A stretch of 64,000 bases of DNA from Pseudarthrobacter sp. L1SW. Its GTDB lineage: Bacteria; Actinomycetota; Actinomycetes; Actinomycetales; Micrococcaceae. Positions 26,746 through 34,907 of this stretch are shown one piece after another (within the stretch, counting starts at the first letter, position 1; each line of letters begins with the position of its first letter). The stretch covers positions 1,054,001 to 1,118,000 of the forward strand of contig NZ_CP078079.1 in NCBI RefSeq assembly GCF_020809045.1, written 5' to 3'. A program made the position numbers and the translations under genes. The notes below the pieces were generated by a model, which was not told the DNA's origin, ran no database searches, and saw only the letters and a list, made by a program, of their open reading frames with translations.

Positions 26746-27561
26746 ATGAAACTCGGTTACTGTTCCATCACCTGGGGCGGCGTGGTGGGCCACGCCCAAG
26801 GCGTGACGAGCGTCAAGGACCTCTTTTACCTCACCCACGGTTCCATGAAGGACGCCGTCCAGGACATCGCCTCCGTCGGCTACGAGGGTGTTGAGATGTT
26901 CGACGGCAACCTCGCGGAATACGCGGAGAAGCCAGAGGAGCTCAAAGAAATCCTGAGCAGCTCCGGAGTCTCCCTGACAAGCGTGTACACGGGGGCGAAC
27001 TTCATCTACGCCGACATCCTTCCCGACGAGCTGCACCGGATCCACCGGGCTGCCGAGCTGGCCGCGAACTTCGGAGCTGAACGGCTCGTGGTTGGCGGGG
27101 GAGCACGGCGCGCGGCCGGAACCACTGAAGAGGACTACCGCCGCCTCGGCAGCGCCCTGGACAGCGTCACGGACATCGCCGAAAGCTTCGGGCTCTCGGC
27201 AAGCTACCATCCACACCTGACCACCATCGTGGAGAGCCCGGAAGAGCTGGACAAGCTCATGCCGCTCACGCGGATCGGGTTCTGCCCCGATACCGCCCAT
27301 CTTGCGGCTGGCGGAGCAGATCCGGCCGCGGTCATCCGGAAGTACCCCGACAGGATCCGGCACGTCCACCTCAAGGACCTCCGGAAAGACCCATTTTCCT
27401 TCCTGCCCCTGGGCCAGGGGGAACTCGACTTCCCGGACATCCTCGCGGCCATCCGGGAGAGCGGCTACGACAGCTGGCTCATGGTCGAACTGGACGGCTA
27501 CGACGGGGATCCCCGGGAAGCGGCCGAGATCAGCAAGAAGTACCTCGAGCAACTCCTCTGA
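26746..27561 (+). CDS. Sugar phosphate isomerase/epimerase-like TIM barrel (possible 3-keto-sugar eliminase)
   Basis: 271 residues of the AP-endonuclease-2/xylose-isomerase TIM-barrel superfamily. Metal-ligand positions typical of the fold are visible: SVGYEGVEMFDG (Glu), SYHPHLTTI (His), GFCPDTAHLAAGG (Asp, His), RHVHLKD (His) and MVELDGYDG (Glu). It lies 46 bp after the permease and 67 bp before the Gfo/Idh oxidoreductase. In levoglucosan pathways an enzyme of this type removes the anhydro bridge from the 3-keto sugar (LgdB-like). That assignment rests on context. Inosose dehydratase-like activity is the alternative. Confidence 0.8.
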   Translation: MKLGYCSITWGGVVGHAQGVTSVKDLFYLTHGSMKDAVQDIASVGYEGVEMFDGNLAEYAEKPEELKEILSSSGVSLTSVYTGANFIYADILPDELHRIHRAAELAANFGAERLVVGGGARRAAGTTEEDYRRLGSALDSVTDIAESFGLSASYHPHLTTIVESPEELDKLMPLTRIGFCPDTAHLAAGGADPAAVIRKYPDRIRHVHLKDLRKDPFSFLPLGQGELDFPDILAAIRESGYDSWLMVELDGYDGDPREAAEISKKYLEQLL

Positions 27562-27628
27562 CCATCCAACCCACCAGGGACAGCCAATGCAGGCATGTCC
27601 CGCCTTTTCCGAAAGGAACCTGATCCAC

Positions 27629-28801
27629 ATGCAGAACCTCAACGTCGGCCTCATCGGAGGCGGCTTCATGGGCAAAGCCCACTCCCTGGCTTATGCCGCC
27701 ATGCCCATGTTCTTCTGGCCCGCCCCGGCCCTGCCGGTCCGCAAGGTCATCGCTGAAGCCAACCCGGAACTGGCTGCCGAAGCCGCCCGCCGCTTTGGCT
27801 TCGAGAACTCCACCTCTGACTGGCGCAGCATTATTGACGACCCGGACATCCACGTCGTAGACATTGCCACGCCCAACCACCTCCACGCCGAAATCGCGAT
27901 CGCCGCGGCCGAAGCGGGCAAGCACATCATCTGCGAGAAACCGCTGGCGCGTACGGGCGAGGAATCAAAGGCCATGTACGACGCAGTCAAGGACAAGAAC
28001 ATCGTCCACATGGTTGCCTTCAACTACCGCCGGACTCCCGCCGTCGCGCTGGCCAAGAAGTACATTGAGGAAGGCGCCATCGGCCGCATCCTCAGCTTCC
28101 GAGGCACCTACCTGCAGGACTGGAGTGCAGACCCCAACTCCCCGCTGTCCTGGCGTTTCCAGAAGTCGATCGCGGGGTCCGGGGCCTTGGGCGACATCGC
28201 CACACACGTCATCGACATGGCCCGCTACCTCGTGGGCGAGTTCAGTGCCGTCAATGCCGTCCTCTCCACCTGGATTCCGGAGCGGCCGCTGCAGACCGGC
28301 GGAGCCGACGCGCTCGGCACCGTACGGGGCGGGGAGGGCCCCAAGGGTCAGGTCGACGTCGATGACGAGGTCATGACCATGATCCGCTTCGCCAACGGCG
28401 CCGTAGGATCCGTGGAAGCGACCCGCAACGCCCACGGCAGGAACAACTACATCACCTTCGAAATCCACGGAACCGAAGGCAGCATCGTCTTCAACTACGA
28501 ACGACGCGATGAACTGCAGGTGGCTTTCGCCTCCGACCAGGCCGACCGCCGCGGGTTCCGCACCGTCTACACCGGGCCCGCGCACCCCTACGGGGAAGGT
28601 CTCTGGCCCATCCCGGCGCTCGGCATCGGCTACGGCGAAACGAAGATCATCGAAGCGCATGACTTCTTCAAGGCCATCGCGGAAGGCGGCAGCGTAAGCC
28701 CCAGCTTCGCGGACGGCTACCAGGTCGCCCTGATCGACGACGCGATTGTCGAATCGGCGGCCAAAGAATCTTGGGTTGACGTTCCGCAGATCAGCGCGTG
28801 A
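27629..28801 (+). CDS. lgdA: Gfo/Idh/MocA oxidoreductase, probable levoglucosan dehydrogenase
   Basis: 390 residues from the ATG at 27629 (GAAAGGA upstream; an in-frame ATG at 27587 is possible). NAD-binding GLIGGGFMGKAHS opens the Rossmann fold. CEKPLA gives the catalytic Lys104, and GDIATHVID the Asp189/His193 pair. The length, the AAMPMFFWPAPALPVRK segment and the GTVRGGEGPKGQVDVDDE insert fit my memory of NAD-dependent levoglucosan 3-dehydrogenase from Pseudarthrobacter (family knowledge, not searched). It would oxidise C3 of the imported sugar, with the TIM-barrel gene acting next. Scyllo-inositol or another sugar dehydrogenase is the alternative. Confidence 0.7.
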   Translation: MQNLNVGLIGGGFMGKAHSLAYAAMPMFFWPAPALPVRKVIAEANPELAAEAARRFGFENSTSDWRSIIDDPDIHVVDIATPNHLHAEIAIAAAEAGKHIICEKPLARTGEESKAMYDAVKDKNIVHMVAFNYRRTPAVALAKKYIEEGAIGRILSFRGTYLQDWSADPNSPLSWRFQKSIAGSGALGDIATHVIDMARYLVGEFSAVNAVLSTWIPERPLQTGGADALGTVRGGEGPKGQVDVDDEVMTMIRFANGAVGSVEATRNAHGRNNYITFEIHGTEGSIVFNYERRDELQVAFASDQADRRGFRTVYTGPAHPYGEGLWPIPALGIGYGETKIIEAHDFFKAIAEGGSVSPSFADGYQVALIDDAIVESAAKESWVDVPQISA

Positions 28802-28807
28802 TCTGAG

Positions 28808-28836
28808 GGGAGGGACGGTGAAGAGCCTTCCCTCCC
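28808..28836 (+). terminator. Terminator hairpin after the sugar operon
   Basis: GGGAGGGA and TCCCTCCC form an 8-bp stem with a 13-base loop, followed by TTT, six bases after the oxidoreductase stop. The remaining bases to about 29140 hold no gene I can support. Confidence 0.65.
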
Positions 28837-29140
28837 TTTGCCTGTGGAGGCAGAAGCGCCGGGGGCCGTTCCGGACGTAATGGAGCAGGATCAGCGCACG
28901 GGGGCAATCAGGCAGGCGCCGCCGTCGCCCTTCATCTCAAGCCGGTGGTCGCTCCCTCACCTGGTGCAGGGGTGACTGGCCTCTCTTTGAAGGTACGACG
29001 GCGGCGCTCGCCTCGGCAGGGTCCGCCGCCTGGCGCCTACCGCACCACGACATGCGGCTAGCCGCCAATTCGCTATTGCGGAGGCTATTCCGCGAGGGGA
29101 AAATGGCCTCACTGGCGGGGCTCTATATCCTCGCCGCCGT

Positions 29141-29171
29141 GGAAATAGGGCTTCGTCGAAGCCCTATTTCC
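29141..29171. promoter_or_regulatory. Perfect 31-bp palindrome abutting a ribosome binding site
   Basis: GGAAATAGGGCTTCG, a central T, then its exact reverse complement. The next bases are AGGAGG (29172-29177) and the ATG of the small secreted protein at 29183. It could be an operator or an mRNA hairpin masking translation; there is no T tract, so it is not a typical terminator. Confidence 0.6.
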
Positions 29172-29182
29172 AGGAGGTATCC

Positions 29183-29494
29183 ATGAACGTTAAACGTGCG
29201 GCCGCTTCTTCCGCGGCTGCCATATTAGTTGTGCTTTTCGCAGGTGCCGTCCCGGCCTCGGCCGAGATCGCCAATGCACACGCTGCCTGCACCGGACTTG
29301 GCATCTCGGACCACGCCGTCGCAGACGGTCCCGGCGCCGTTGCCGCCATCGTCACTGAGATCAAGGCTGCTGCTGACGCCTTTGGTTTCGATAATTCGGG
29401 CCAGGTTGTGAGCCGGTTCGCTCACGTCCACGCCGGCACGCACGTCCCAGGTTGCGAGGACGCCATAGGGGAAATTTTGGTGGCAGGGCCATAA
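29183..29494 (+). CDS. Small secreted protein (103 residues)
   Basis: Strong AGGAGG before the ATG. A Sec signal peptide (MNVKRAAASSAAAILVVLFAG...) ends at PASA, leaving a mature chain of about 75 residues. It has two Cys (ACTGLG, PGCEDA) that may form a disulfide and His residues in FAHVHAGTHVPG. The family is unknown to me. The long palindrome before its ribosome binding site suggests tight control. Confidence 0.7.
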   Translation: MNVKRAAASSAAAILVVLFAGAVPASAEIANAHAACTGLGISDHAVADGPGAVAAIVTEIKAAADAFGFDNSGQVVSRFAHVHAGTHVPGCEDAIGEILVAGP

Positions 29495-29624
29495 CCGCTG
29501 ATTCAGGGATCCTTTTATTCCGGAGGCCTCGCAGGGCAGGGGTGCGTCGGCCGCAGTCGTCCTGCCAGGGGGCCCAGTAATGTCCTTCATGGTGCCGCAG
29601 AACAACAAGGCGGTGGTTGCGGGA

Positions 29625-30779
29625 TTACGAGTCGGGCGCGAGCAGCCCAGCCACGACCAGCAAGCTCAGCAGGAGGACGATGATTCCAATTGCGGCTACA
29701 ACCCAGATCCAACCGGACCTTCCCCTCGGCGCCCGCCAGATCGCAATAACCGCTGCCAAGAGCAGGCCGATGGCCACCGGAATAAATGCCAGCTGACGGG
29801 GCTGGGTGTTAAGGGGAAGAAGCCGGTCAGCTCCGTACAAGGCCAAAACGAGGGCAGGAATTCCGAGCCCGAGTGAGACCACCGCGGCAAGGGTATTGAA
29901 CGCTGATTGGCCGTCAGCCTCCCTCGAGTTTGAGACGCTGGCCGCGGCAGCCATGAGATTCCTGGCCGAACCCGACTCGGCATCCAACTGCTTGCGCATT
30001 TCCACGCATTGCCGGACGCCGGCGTCGTGAAGCCGCATCCAGCTGCGGGTGGCAGGCGTGGCAGGCTCGGCCTCGTTGATGATGGAAGGATCCTGCAGGC
30101 GCCGATAAGAGTGGTACGCGGTGGAATCCGAGAGGTGCAACCAAAGACCTTCGCGTACCGCTTCCCGGGCTTCATCCGCGGCCCGTCCACAGATAATGCT
30201 CAATTCGAGCAGGGACGCGACAATCGGCGTACTGCTCGAGGTGGGGAGGCCCTTGCTGCTGAATTGAGCTAAGCGGTGTTCCAGGTCGTAGCGGATCTCC
30301 CTCATGCCAGCCACCGAGTTGCGGGACAGCTCGGCAAGCGCCTTGGCGTGCTTTGCGGCGTGCATCTCTGGGTCAAAAGGGCTTGTCGCTTCAGGCCAGC
30401 GCGGCAGGCGTTGTTCAAACGAACGCATTGCATTCTTGGCTGCTTCGCTCTCACGGGACGTTTCCATGTCCAACCGCCGGAATTCGCCTTCTGCCGAGCC
30501 TTCCTCCCAGCAGTTGGTAACGAAGGACTGGACTGCGACGTCTTCCCCGCTGCGGACGGCCACAAGGCTGTGGCCGACTATAACCACGCGCCGTCCTTTT
30601 TGTCCCGCCACGTGAAGAAGGGGCACCACGCGCAGGATGCAGGGCCCGCCACTTCCGCCGCGCATACCTGCCCTGGCGAATGCCACCATATCTGCATGGA
30701 GAAGGACATGGGGCCCGAGCTGCGTCGTAATGGTTGCGGAAGGGGTGGGCGCTACATCAGGGGCGAAGGAAGCCGGCAT
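29625..30779 (-). CDS. Unknown protein with two C-terminal membrane segments
   Basis: 384 residues; the ATG at 30779 has AGGATGGGG upstream. The first ~290 residues are soluble, with helical, charge-rich stretches (ETSRESEAAKNAMRSFEQRL, HAKALAELSRNSVAGMREIRYDLEHRL). Two hydrophobic segments follow near residues 300-345, and a last one (IWVVAAIGIIVLLLSLLVVAGLL) ends the protein. The topology places a large domain in the cytoplasm. No family is recognised and no operon partner is seen. Confidence 0.6.
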   Translation of the reverse strand: MPASFAPDVAPTPSATITTQLGPHVLLHADMVAFARAGMRGGSGGPCILRVVPLLHVAGQKGRRVVIVGHSLVAVRSGEDVAVQSFVTNCWEEGSAEGEFRRLDMETSRESEAAKNAMRSFEQRLPRWPEATSPFDPEMHAAKHAKALAELSRNSVAGMREIRYDLEHRLAQFSSKGLPTSSSTPIVASLLELSIICGRAADEAREAVREGLWLHLSDSTAYHSYRRLQDPSIINEAEPATPATRSWMRLHDAGVRQCVEMRKQLDAESGSARNLMAAAASVSNSREADGQSAFNTLAAVVSLGLGIPALVLALYGADRLLPLNTQPRQLAFIPVAIGLLLAAVIAIWRAPRGRSGWIWVVAAIGIIVLLLSLLVVAGLLAPDS

Positions 30780-30881
30780 GGCCCCATCCTAAGGACACCA
30801 GCCACGAAACCGGCGCACCGACGTCGCGACCCAAACTCCATCAGGTCTCCATCAAGCCCAAAAACTCGGCGGCGGGTGGGG

Positions 30882-31664
30882 TCAGGACTGGAACTGCTGC
30901 ATCACCGAGAGGTGTCCGGCGCGGGCCGAGACCAGGCATTTGGCCAGGTAGAAGGGCCGGTTGCCGTTCCGCACGTACTGCGTCAGGACCAGCACCGGGT
31001 CCGAGGGGCGGAGGTCCAGCAGCTTCGCGCGGCTGGGCCCCACCTGGCTGAGGCTGATCTGGCACTCGCCCGGCCCCGCTATCCTGCCCAGCTGTTTGTT
31101 GAGCGCGGCAAGCAAGGTGGTGCCGCCGTCGTCCTCTATCTCCAGGGGCTCGGCGGCGCCCTTGCCGAAGCTGACCGGCTGGGCTGTGACGTTCTCCTGG
31201 AGGTGGGCGATCGCCTCGCCGTCGCGGATCAGGACCGATTCCCAGAGCCAGCAGTCGGTGCCGGGCTCGACGCCGATGCCGGGGGCGACGAATTCTGAGG
31301 CCGCCTGGCGGACCACCTGGGTGCGTTTGACCTCCACCTGCTGGCCGGGGCTGCCGAGGACGTCCTCGAACGGCTGGATGCGCTCGATGCCAATGCGGGG
31401 GAGCGTGTCCGAGACGAAGCGCCCGACGCCGCGCCTCGCCCTGATGAGCCCGTCCTCCTCAAGCAGCATGAGGGCTTCGCGGACCACCGTGCGGCTGACC
31501 TTCATGTCCGCGCCGAGTTCCGTTTCGGTGGGGATCATGGAGCCGGGCGTGAGGAGGCCGTTGCGGATGGCTTCGGCGATCCGCGAGTACACCGCGACCC
31601 GCAGGGGAGCGCCGGGATGGGCGGCCACCGGCTGGGACAGGAACCGGGCGGCGTCCTGGAGCAC
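30882..31664 (-). CDS. GntR-family regulator with UTRA ligand domain (HutC type)
   Basis: 260 residues from the GTG at 31664 (GAGG at good distance). The N-terminal winged helix-turn-helix is clear: LRVAVYSRIAEAIRNGLLTPGSMIPTE, VSRTVVREALMLLEEDGLIRARRGVGRFV. The C-terminal UTRA domain has TDCWLWESVLIRDGEAIAHLQE and ends NRPFYLAKCLVSARAGH. A fragment of a second such gene lies at 20447-20551. The effector and targets are unknown, since the neighbours are unrelated. Confidence 0.85.
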   Translation of the reverse strand: MLQDAARFLSQPVAAHPGAPLRVAVYSRIAEAIRNGLLTPGSMIPTETELGADMKVSRTVVREALMLLEEDGLIRARRGVGRFVSDTLPRIGIERIQPFEDVLGSPGQQVEVKRTQVVRQAASEFVAPGIGVEPGTDCWLWESVLIRDGEAIAHLQENVTAQPVSFGKGAAEPLEIEDDGGTTLLAALNKQLGRIAGPGECQISLSQVGPSRAKLLDLRPSDPVLVLTQYVRNGNRPFYLAKCLVSARAGHLSVMQQFQS

Positions 31665-31781
31665 GTTATGCCTCGCTTGTTTGTAGTTGGTCCGGAAACT
31701 CCAGCCTAATCCACGTGTGATGCGTTTGTTGGACAAGCACGTGTTGCTGACGGTGCGGGAGGGCTTCCGTACACTGGGGCC

Positions 31782-32159
31782 ATGGTCTCCCGTATCAGCG
31801 AACTGGTCCTCAACTGTGCCGATCCTGAACTCCTGGCGGGGTTCTGGAGCGGGGTCCTCGGCTATGTCGAGCTGGACCGGGAGGACGGCGCCATCGAAAT
31901 CGGCCCGCCGGACGCCGGGTTCGGCGGCCTGCAGCCGACCATCATCCTGAGCCCGAGCAGCAACCCGCGGAACGGACGCCTCCCGCTGCACATCGACGTC
32001 AACCCCGTGGACCGGGACCAGGACGCCGAGCTGGAGCGCCTGCTGGCCCTGGGGGCCCGCCCGGCCGACGTTGGGCAGACCGGCGACGAGCAATGGCACG
32101 TCCTGGCCGATCCCGAGGGCAACGAGTTCTGCCTCCTGCGCAGGCGGCTTGGCCCCTGA
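31782..32159 (+). CDS. VOC-family (glyoxalase/dioxygenase fold) protein
   Basis: 125 residues made of two beta-alpha-beta-beta-beta modules: RISELVLNCADPELLAGFWSGVLGY, then LPLHIDVNPVDRDQ and HVLADPEGNEFCLL. One metal site could be formed by His, Asp and the late Glu. Proteins of this length in actinobacteria usually have no assigned substrate. It is divergent from the GntR gene, with about 117 bp between the starts. Confidence 0.8.
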   Translation: MVSRISELVLNCADPELLAGFWSGVLGYVELDREDGAIEIGPPDAGFGGLQPTIILSPSSNPRNGRLPLHIDVNPVDRDQDAELERLLALGARPADVGQTGDEQWHVLADPEGNEFCLLRRRLGP

Positions 32160-32210
32160 CCTGGGGGCCGTGCTGCACGGGCGGCATGCATCTTGAAGGG
32201 AGGAGGAAGC

Positions 32211-32645
32211 ATGAAAGCCTTGGTTTCGGTCTCGCTGGCGGAGTTGCTTGTGCAACTCCTGGCAGCGCGCAGGGCCATCCGTGACCGGATCCCTTACGAC
32301 ACACCCTTCATGAACGGAAAGCCGGAGAACGTCGCGCGCGATATGTGGACTGTTGGCAGCGGGCTCTCGGCACCCTGGCCAGTACTGGCTGCCCACGCGG
32401 CAGGCACCGTTCTACTCATGGTTAGGCCCCGGCAGGGGCTCAAACGGGCCATGGGCTGGCTGGGTTCGGTCTACATCCTGGGCATCCTCTGGGAACATGC
32501 CAGCCGCGAGTCATTCCAGCACCCGGACCGGGAAACAACCCCACTGATAACCGGGGGTCTCTTCCTGTCTGCCGTGATGGCAACGCTGGGGCTGCGTGGT
32601 TCCGCGAAGCTTAGAGACCGCCGGGTCACGACGGCGGGAAGATAG
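32211..32645 (+). CDS. Small integral membrane protein
   Basis: 144 residues; GGAGGAGGAAGC precedes the ATG. Four hydrophobic segments are visible (around residues 5-20, 58-76, 84-100 and 118-134), with a loop RDRIPYDTPFMNGKPENVARDMW between the first two. The family and function are not recognised. It follows the VOC gene by 51 bp. Confidence 0.65.
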   Translation: MKALVSVSLAELLVQLLAARRAIRDRIPYDTPFMNGKPENVARDMWTVGSGLSAPWPVLAAHAAGTVLLMVRPRQGLKRAMGWLGSVYILGILWEHASRESFQHPDRETTPLITGGLFLSAVMATLGLRGSAKLRDRRVTTAGR

Positions 32646-32657
32646 TCCCGCCGTCGT
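32628..32657. terminator. Hairpin across the stop codon of the membrane-protein gene
   Basis: ACGACGGCGGGA and TCCCGCCGTCGT form a perfect 12-bp stem with loop AGATAG, which contains the stop codon. It shares CCCGCCGTCGTCGTTCCA with the hairpin at 17172-17202. Confidence 0.55.
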
Positions 32658-32752
32658 CGTTCCAGCGGCGCCGCCCAGCAGAAGGTCGCCCCGTTCGACT
32701 GCTTCTCACGCCGCCCTGAGGCACTTTTGGCCCTACAGATTGTCGGAGGCAA

Positions 32753-34276
32753 GTGGGATCCTGCAGCATGGCAACTAATCGTCGTCGCTCACGGAGCGCG
32801 GGTGCCGGTGGGCTCGGCCCCTTCGGCTTCTTCCTCGCCCTCGCCGCGATCGGGATCCTCATCCAGTACTGGTGGGTCCTTCTCATCATTCTCGGTGCGG
32901 TCGGGCTGACCGTGGCAATCGTCCGTTCGGGCAACACCCCTCCGGCCGTAGCCCGCCCGCAAAAGCCGACCCGTCCACCCAAGCCTGGACCAGCCCTGCC
33001 CCAGCCCAGCCCTGCCCCCGTCAGCGAAGATCTCGCGGGCCAGACACGCGCCACCAAACGGGCCCGCCACATACAAGGCATGCAGGAATGGGACTACGAG
33101 TGGATCCGGTTGACCCACCCGGAAAGGGGCAGCCGGGAACACAGCGAAATCGCCAACGCCCACTTCGCCCAAGGGCGGTCGATCGGAGTCAATTACGAGT
33201 GGGCCGGCCTTGATGATTCTGCGCCGGAACCACCCGCCGAGGGTGCCCGCGTGAAGGAGGATCACTCGGTGAAGGGGGAGTCGTCGAACGAGCATGGCGC
33301 GAGCGGTTCGGACGACGGCATGTCCCAGGTGCGCGAGGACGCCCCTCGTGTGCCGCCGGCGGAGGGCAAGCACGGTCCCACCTACGGTGCCGGAGGCGGC
33401 GCGACGGCCGCCAAGTCCACCCCCTCAAACAGCGGCGACAGGGCGAAAGCCGAGCCAGGGGAGCTTCTCGCCAGCGACCCGCGCGCCATGTGGGCGTGGG
33501 CTGAGTATCTTGAAGGGCGGCTCTTCCTGCCTGTCAGCGGCGAGGCTGCACGACAGGTCCTCGACGCGATCCCGCCCGGTGACCATGTCGAGATGTTCGG
33601 CGCAGTGGCCATCGGGGCAGGCCTTCTTGGGGGCACGGACACGCTCCCGCAGGAGGCCCGATTCGCTGCGAGGACATTCGACCGCTGGATCCTGCCGTCT
33701 CCGGGAGGTTTGGCCGAGATCATTCCCGCGTCCAGTACAAGGCACTATGCGACGGCCAAGCCGGCCGACACAGCCCGCTGGATGGGACAGAGCAACTTCG
33801 CACTGGCCGATGGCCGGCACCTGGGGGCCTACTCCGACCGCATACGCGTCGACCGGTTTCACGAGGGAGCTGGTGTGTCCATCCTTAGGCTTCCCGACAG
33901 CCCCTTGGCGCCTGCCCCGCCAAGGCCCGGCACAGGAGAAGAGGACGCCCTCATCGCGGACTATGCCAACTCCGTCTCCGAACGGGTCCGCACTGCGAAC
34001 GCCAACTACGGCAGTCTTGAGGCCTTGACGGCGCTGCGGGAGGCCCACGGGGCTGACAGGTCCAGGAGGGCCGCAAACTACCTGAAGGGCGCCGTCGACG
34101 CCGTGAAGCGGCACCCCCGGATCGGAACCGATACTCAGAAGGCCATCGTTAGCCACTTCCGCAATGCCGACCTGAGCGCTGCCTTCTTTTGCCAGGTCTT
34201 AAGCCTTCCTTATCCCGGGATCCAACCGCTGACCCACGCCCGGAGAGGCCCTAAAACAGCAGCCGACTTCTACTGA
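32753..34276 (+). CDS. Large unknown protein with an N-terminal membrane hairpin
   Basis: 507 residues from a GTG with GGAGG just upstream; an ATG at 32768 is the other option. After a basic start (NRRRSRSAGAGG) there are two close membrane segments (GFFLALAAIGILIQYWWVLLIILGA...). A long Pro/Gly/acidic low-complexity linker runs to about residue 235, then a globular C-terminal domain (ASDPRAMWAWAEYLEG, HVEMFGAVAIGAGLLGG, RHYATAKPADTARWMG). No family is recognised. The C-terminal domain probably faces the cytoplasm. Confidence 0.6.
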   Translation: MGSCSMATNRRRSRSAGAGGLGPFGFFLALAAIGILIQYWWVLLIILGAVGLTVAIVRSGNTPPAVARPQKPTRPPKPGPALPQPSPAPVSEDLAGQTRATKRARHIQGMQEWDYEWIRLTHPERGSREHSEIANAHFAQGRSIGVNYEWAGLDDSAPEPPAEGARVKEDHSVKGESSNEHGASGSDDGMSQVREDAPRVPPAEGKHGPTYGAGGGATAAKSTPSNSGDRAKAEPGELLASDPRAMWAWAEYLEGRLFLPVSGEAARQVLDAIPPGDHVEMFGAVAIGAGLLGGTDTLPQEARFAARTFDRWILPSPGGLAEIIPASSTRHYATAKPADTARWMGQSNFALADGRHLGAYSDRIRVDRFHEGAGVSILRLPDSPLAPAPPRPGTGEEDALIADYANSVSERVRTANANYGSLEALTALREAHGADRSRRAANYLKGAVDAVKRHPRIGTDTQKAIVSHFRNADLSAAFFCQVLSLPYPGIQPLTHARRGPKTAADFY

Positions 34277-34414
34277 CCCGTGTGTGCGAAGGGCCGACGA
34301 GGGGCACGGGTGCGGATCTCGTCAGGTTCCCAGGCCGTAACGGAGGCAGTGGGCGGAGCCTTCCGAATTCCGCGGTCATTCCCTCCGGCAGCGCCTCAGA
34401 CGTGGACCCTCGTG

Positions 34415-34825
34415 CTAGCAGTCCGACTGCGAGTTGTGCATGCGCGTCTCACCGTTGGTGGTAACGGTCTGGGAACTGTTGCGGCAGGTCTCGCCGTCCT
34501 CAGTAAAGGTGCTCGTGCTGTTCATCTTTGTCACCTTCTGGTTCAGCATGTAGTGCGTTTTGTAGTCAAACGTCGACATGGTGCCGTCGTCGTTCTGCAC
34601 TGTCATCTGATCACGGGAGTTTGTGGTGTAGTACCCCTCTTCGATGACTCGGGCGACGCCGCGGTATTCGTAGGATGCCCCATTGGGGTAGCTGTATTCG
34701 ACATGTCCCACTTGCGCGGGGTTGCCGGGTGAATCGGAGGGCGGCGCGGCCAGGGCCGGCGACGCCGTAAGGGCGAGGGCCAGGCCAGCGCCGGTGGTGA
34801 GGACGAAGCGGGTCATGCGGTTCAT
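34415..34825 (-). CDS. Small secreted protein (136 residues)
   Basis: The ATG at 34825 is chosen because GGAAGGACCCCGGA precedes it and it opens a Sec signal peptide (MTRFVLTTGAGLALALTASPALA). The mature part is rich in Tyr, Thr and Asn (VEYSYPNGASYEYRG, YKTHYMLNQKVTKMNS), with two Cys near the end (GETCRNSS, final Cys). It may be an extracellular beta-rich protein. Family unknown. Confidence 0.65.
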   Translation of the reverse strand: MNRMTRFVLTTGAGLALALTASPALAAPPSDSPGNPAQVGHVEYSYPNGASYEYRGVARVIEEGYYTTNSRDQMTVQNDDGTMSTFDYKTHYMLNQKVTKMNSTSTFTEDGETCRNSSQTVTTNGETRMHNSQSDC

Positions 34826-34907
34826 TCCGGGGTCCTTCCGTTTCGTGTCGGGCTCCCCAGCGCGCAGTGGATAAATCCTAACGATGGCGTAATTGCTCGT
34901 CAACCAG

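Noticed and set aside
28895..28960. Short minus-strand frame ending GGACLIAPVR considered as a gene-tail relic
   Set aside because: Only about 20 codons, no recognisable family and no continuation upstream.
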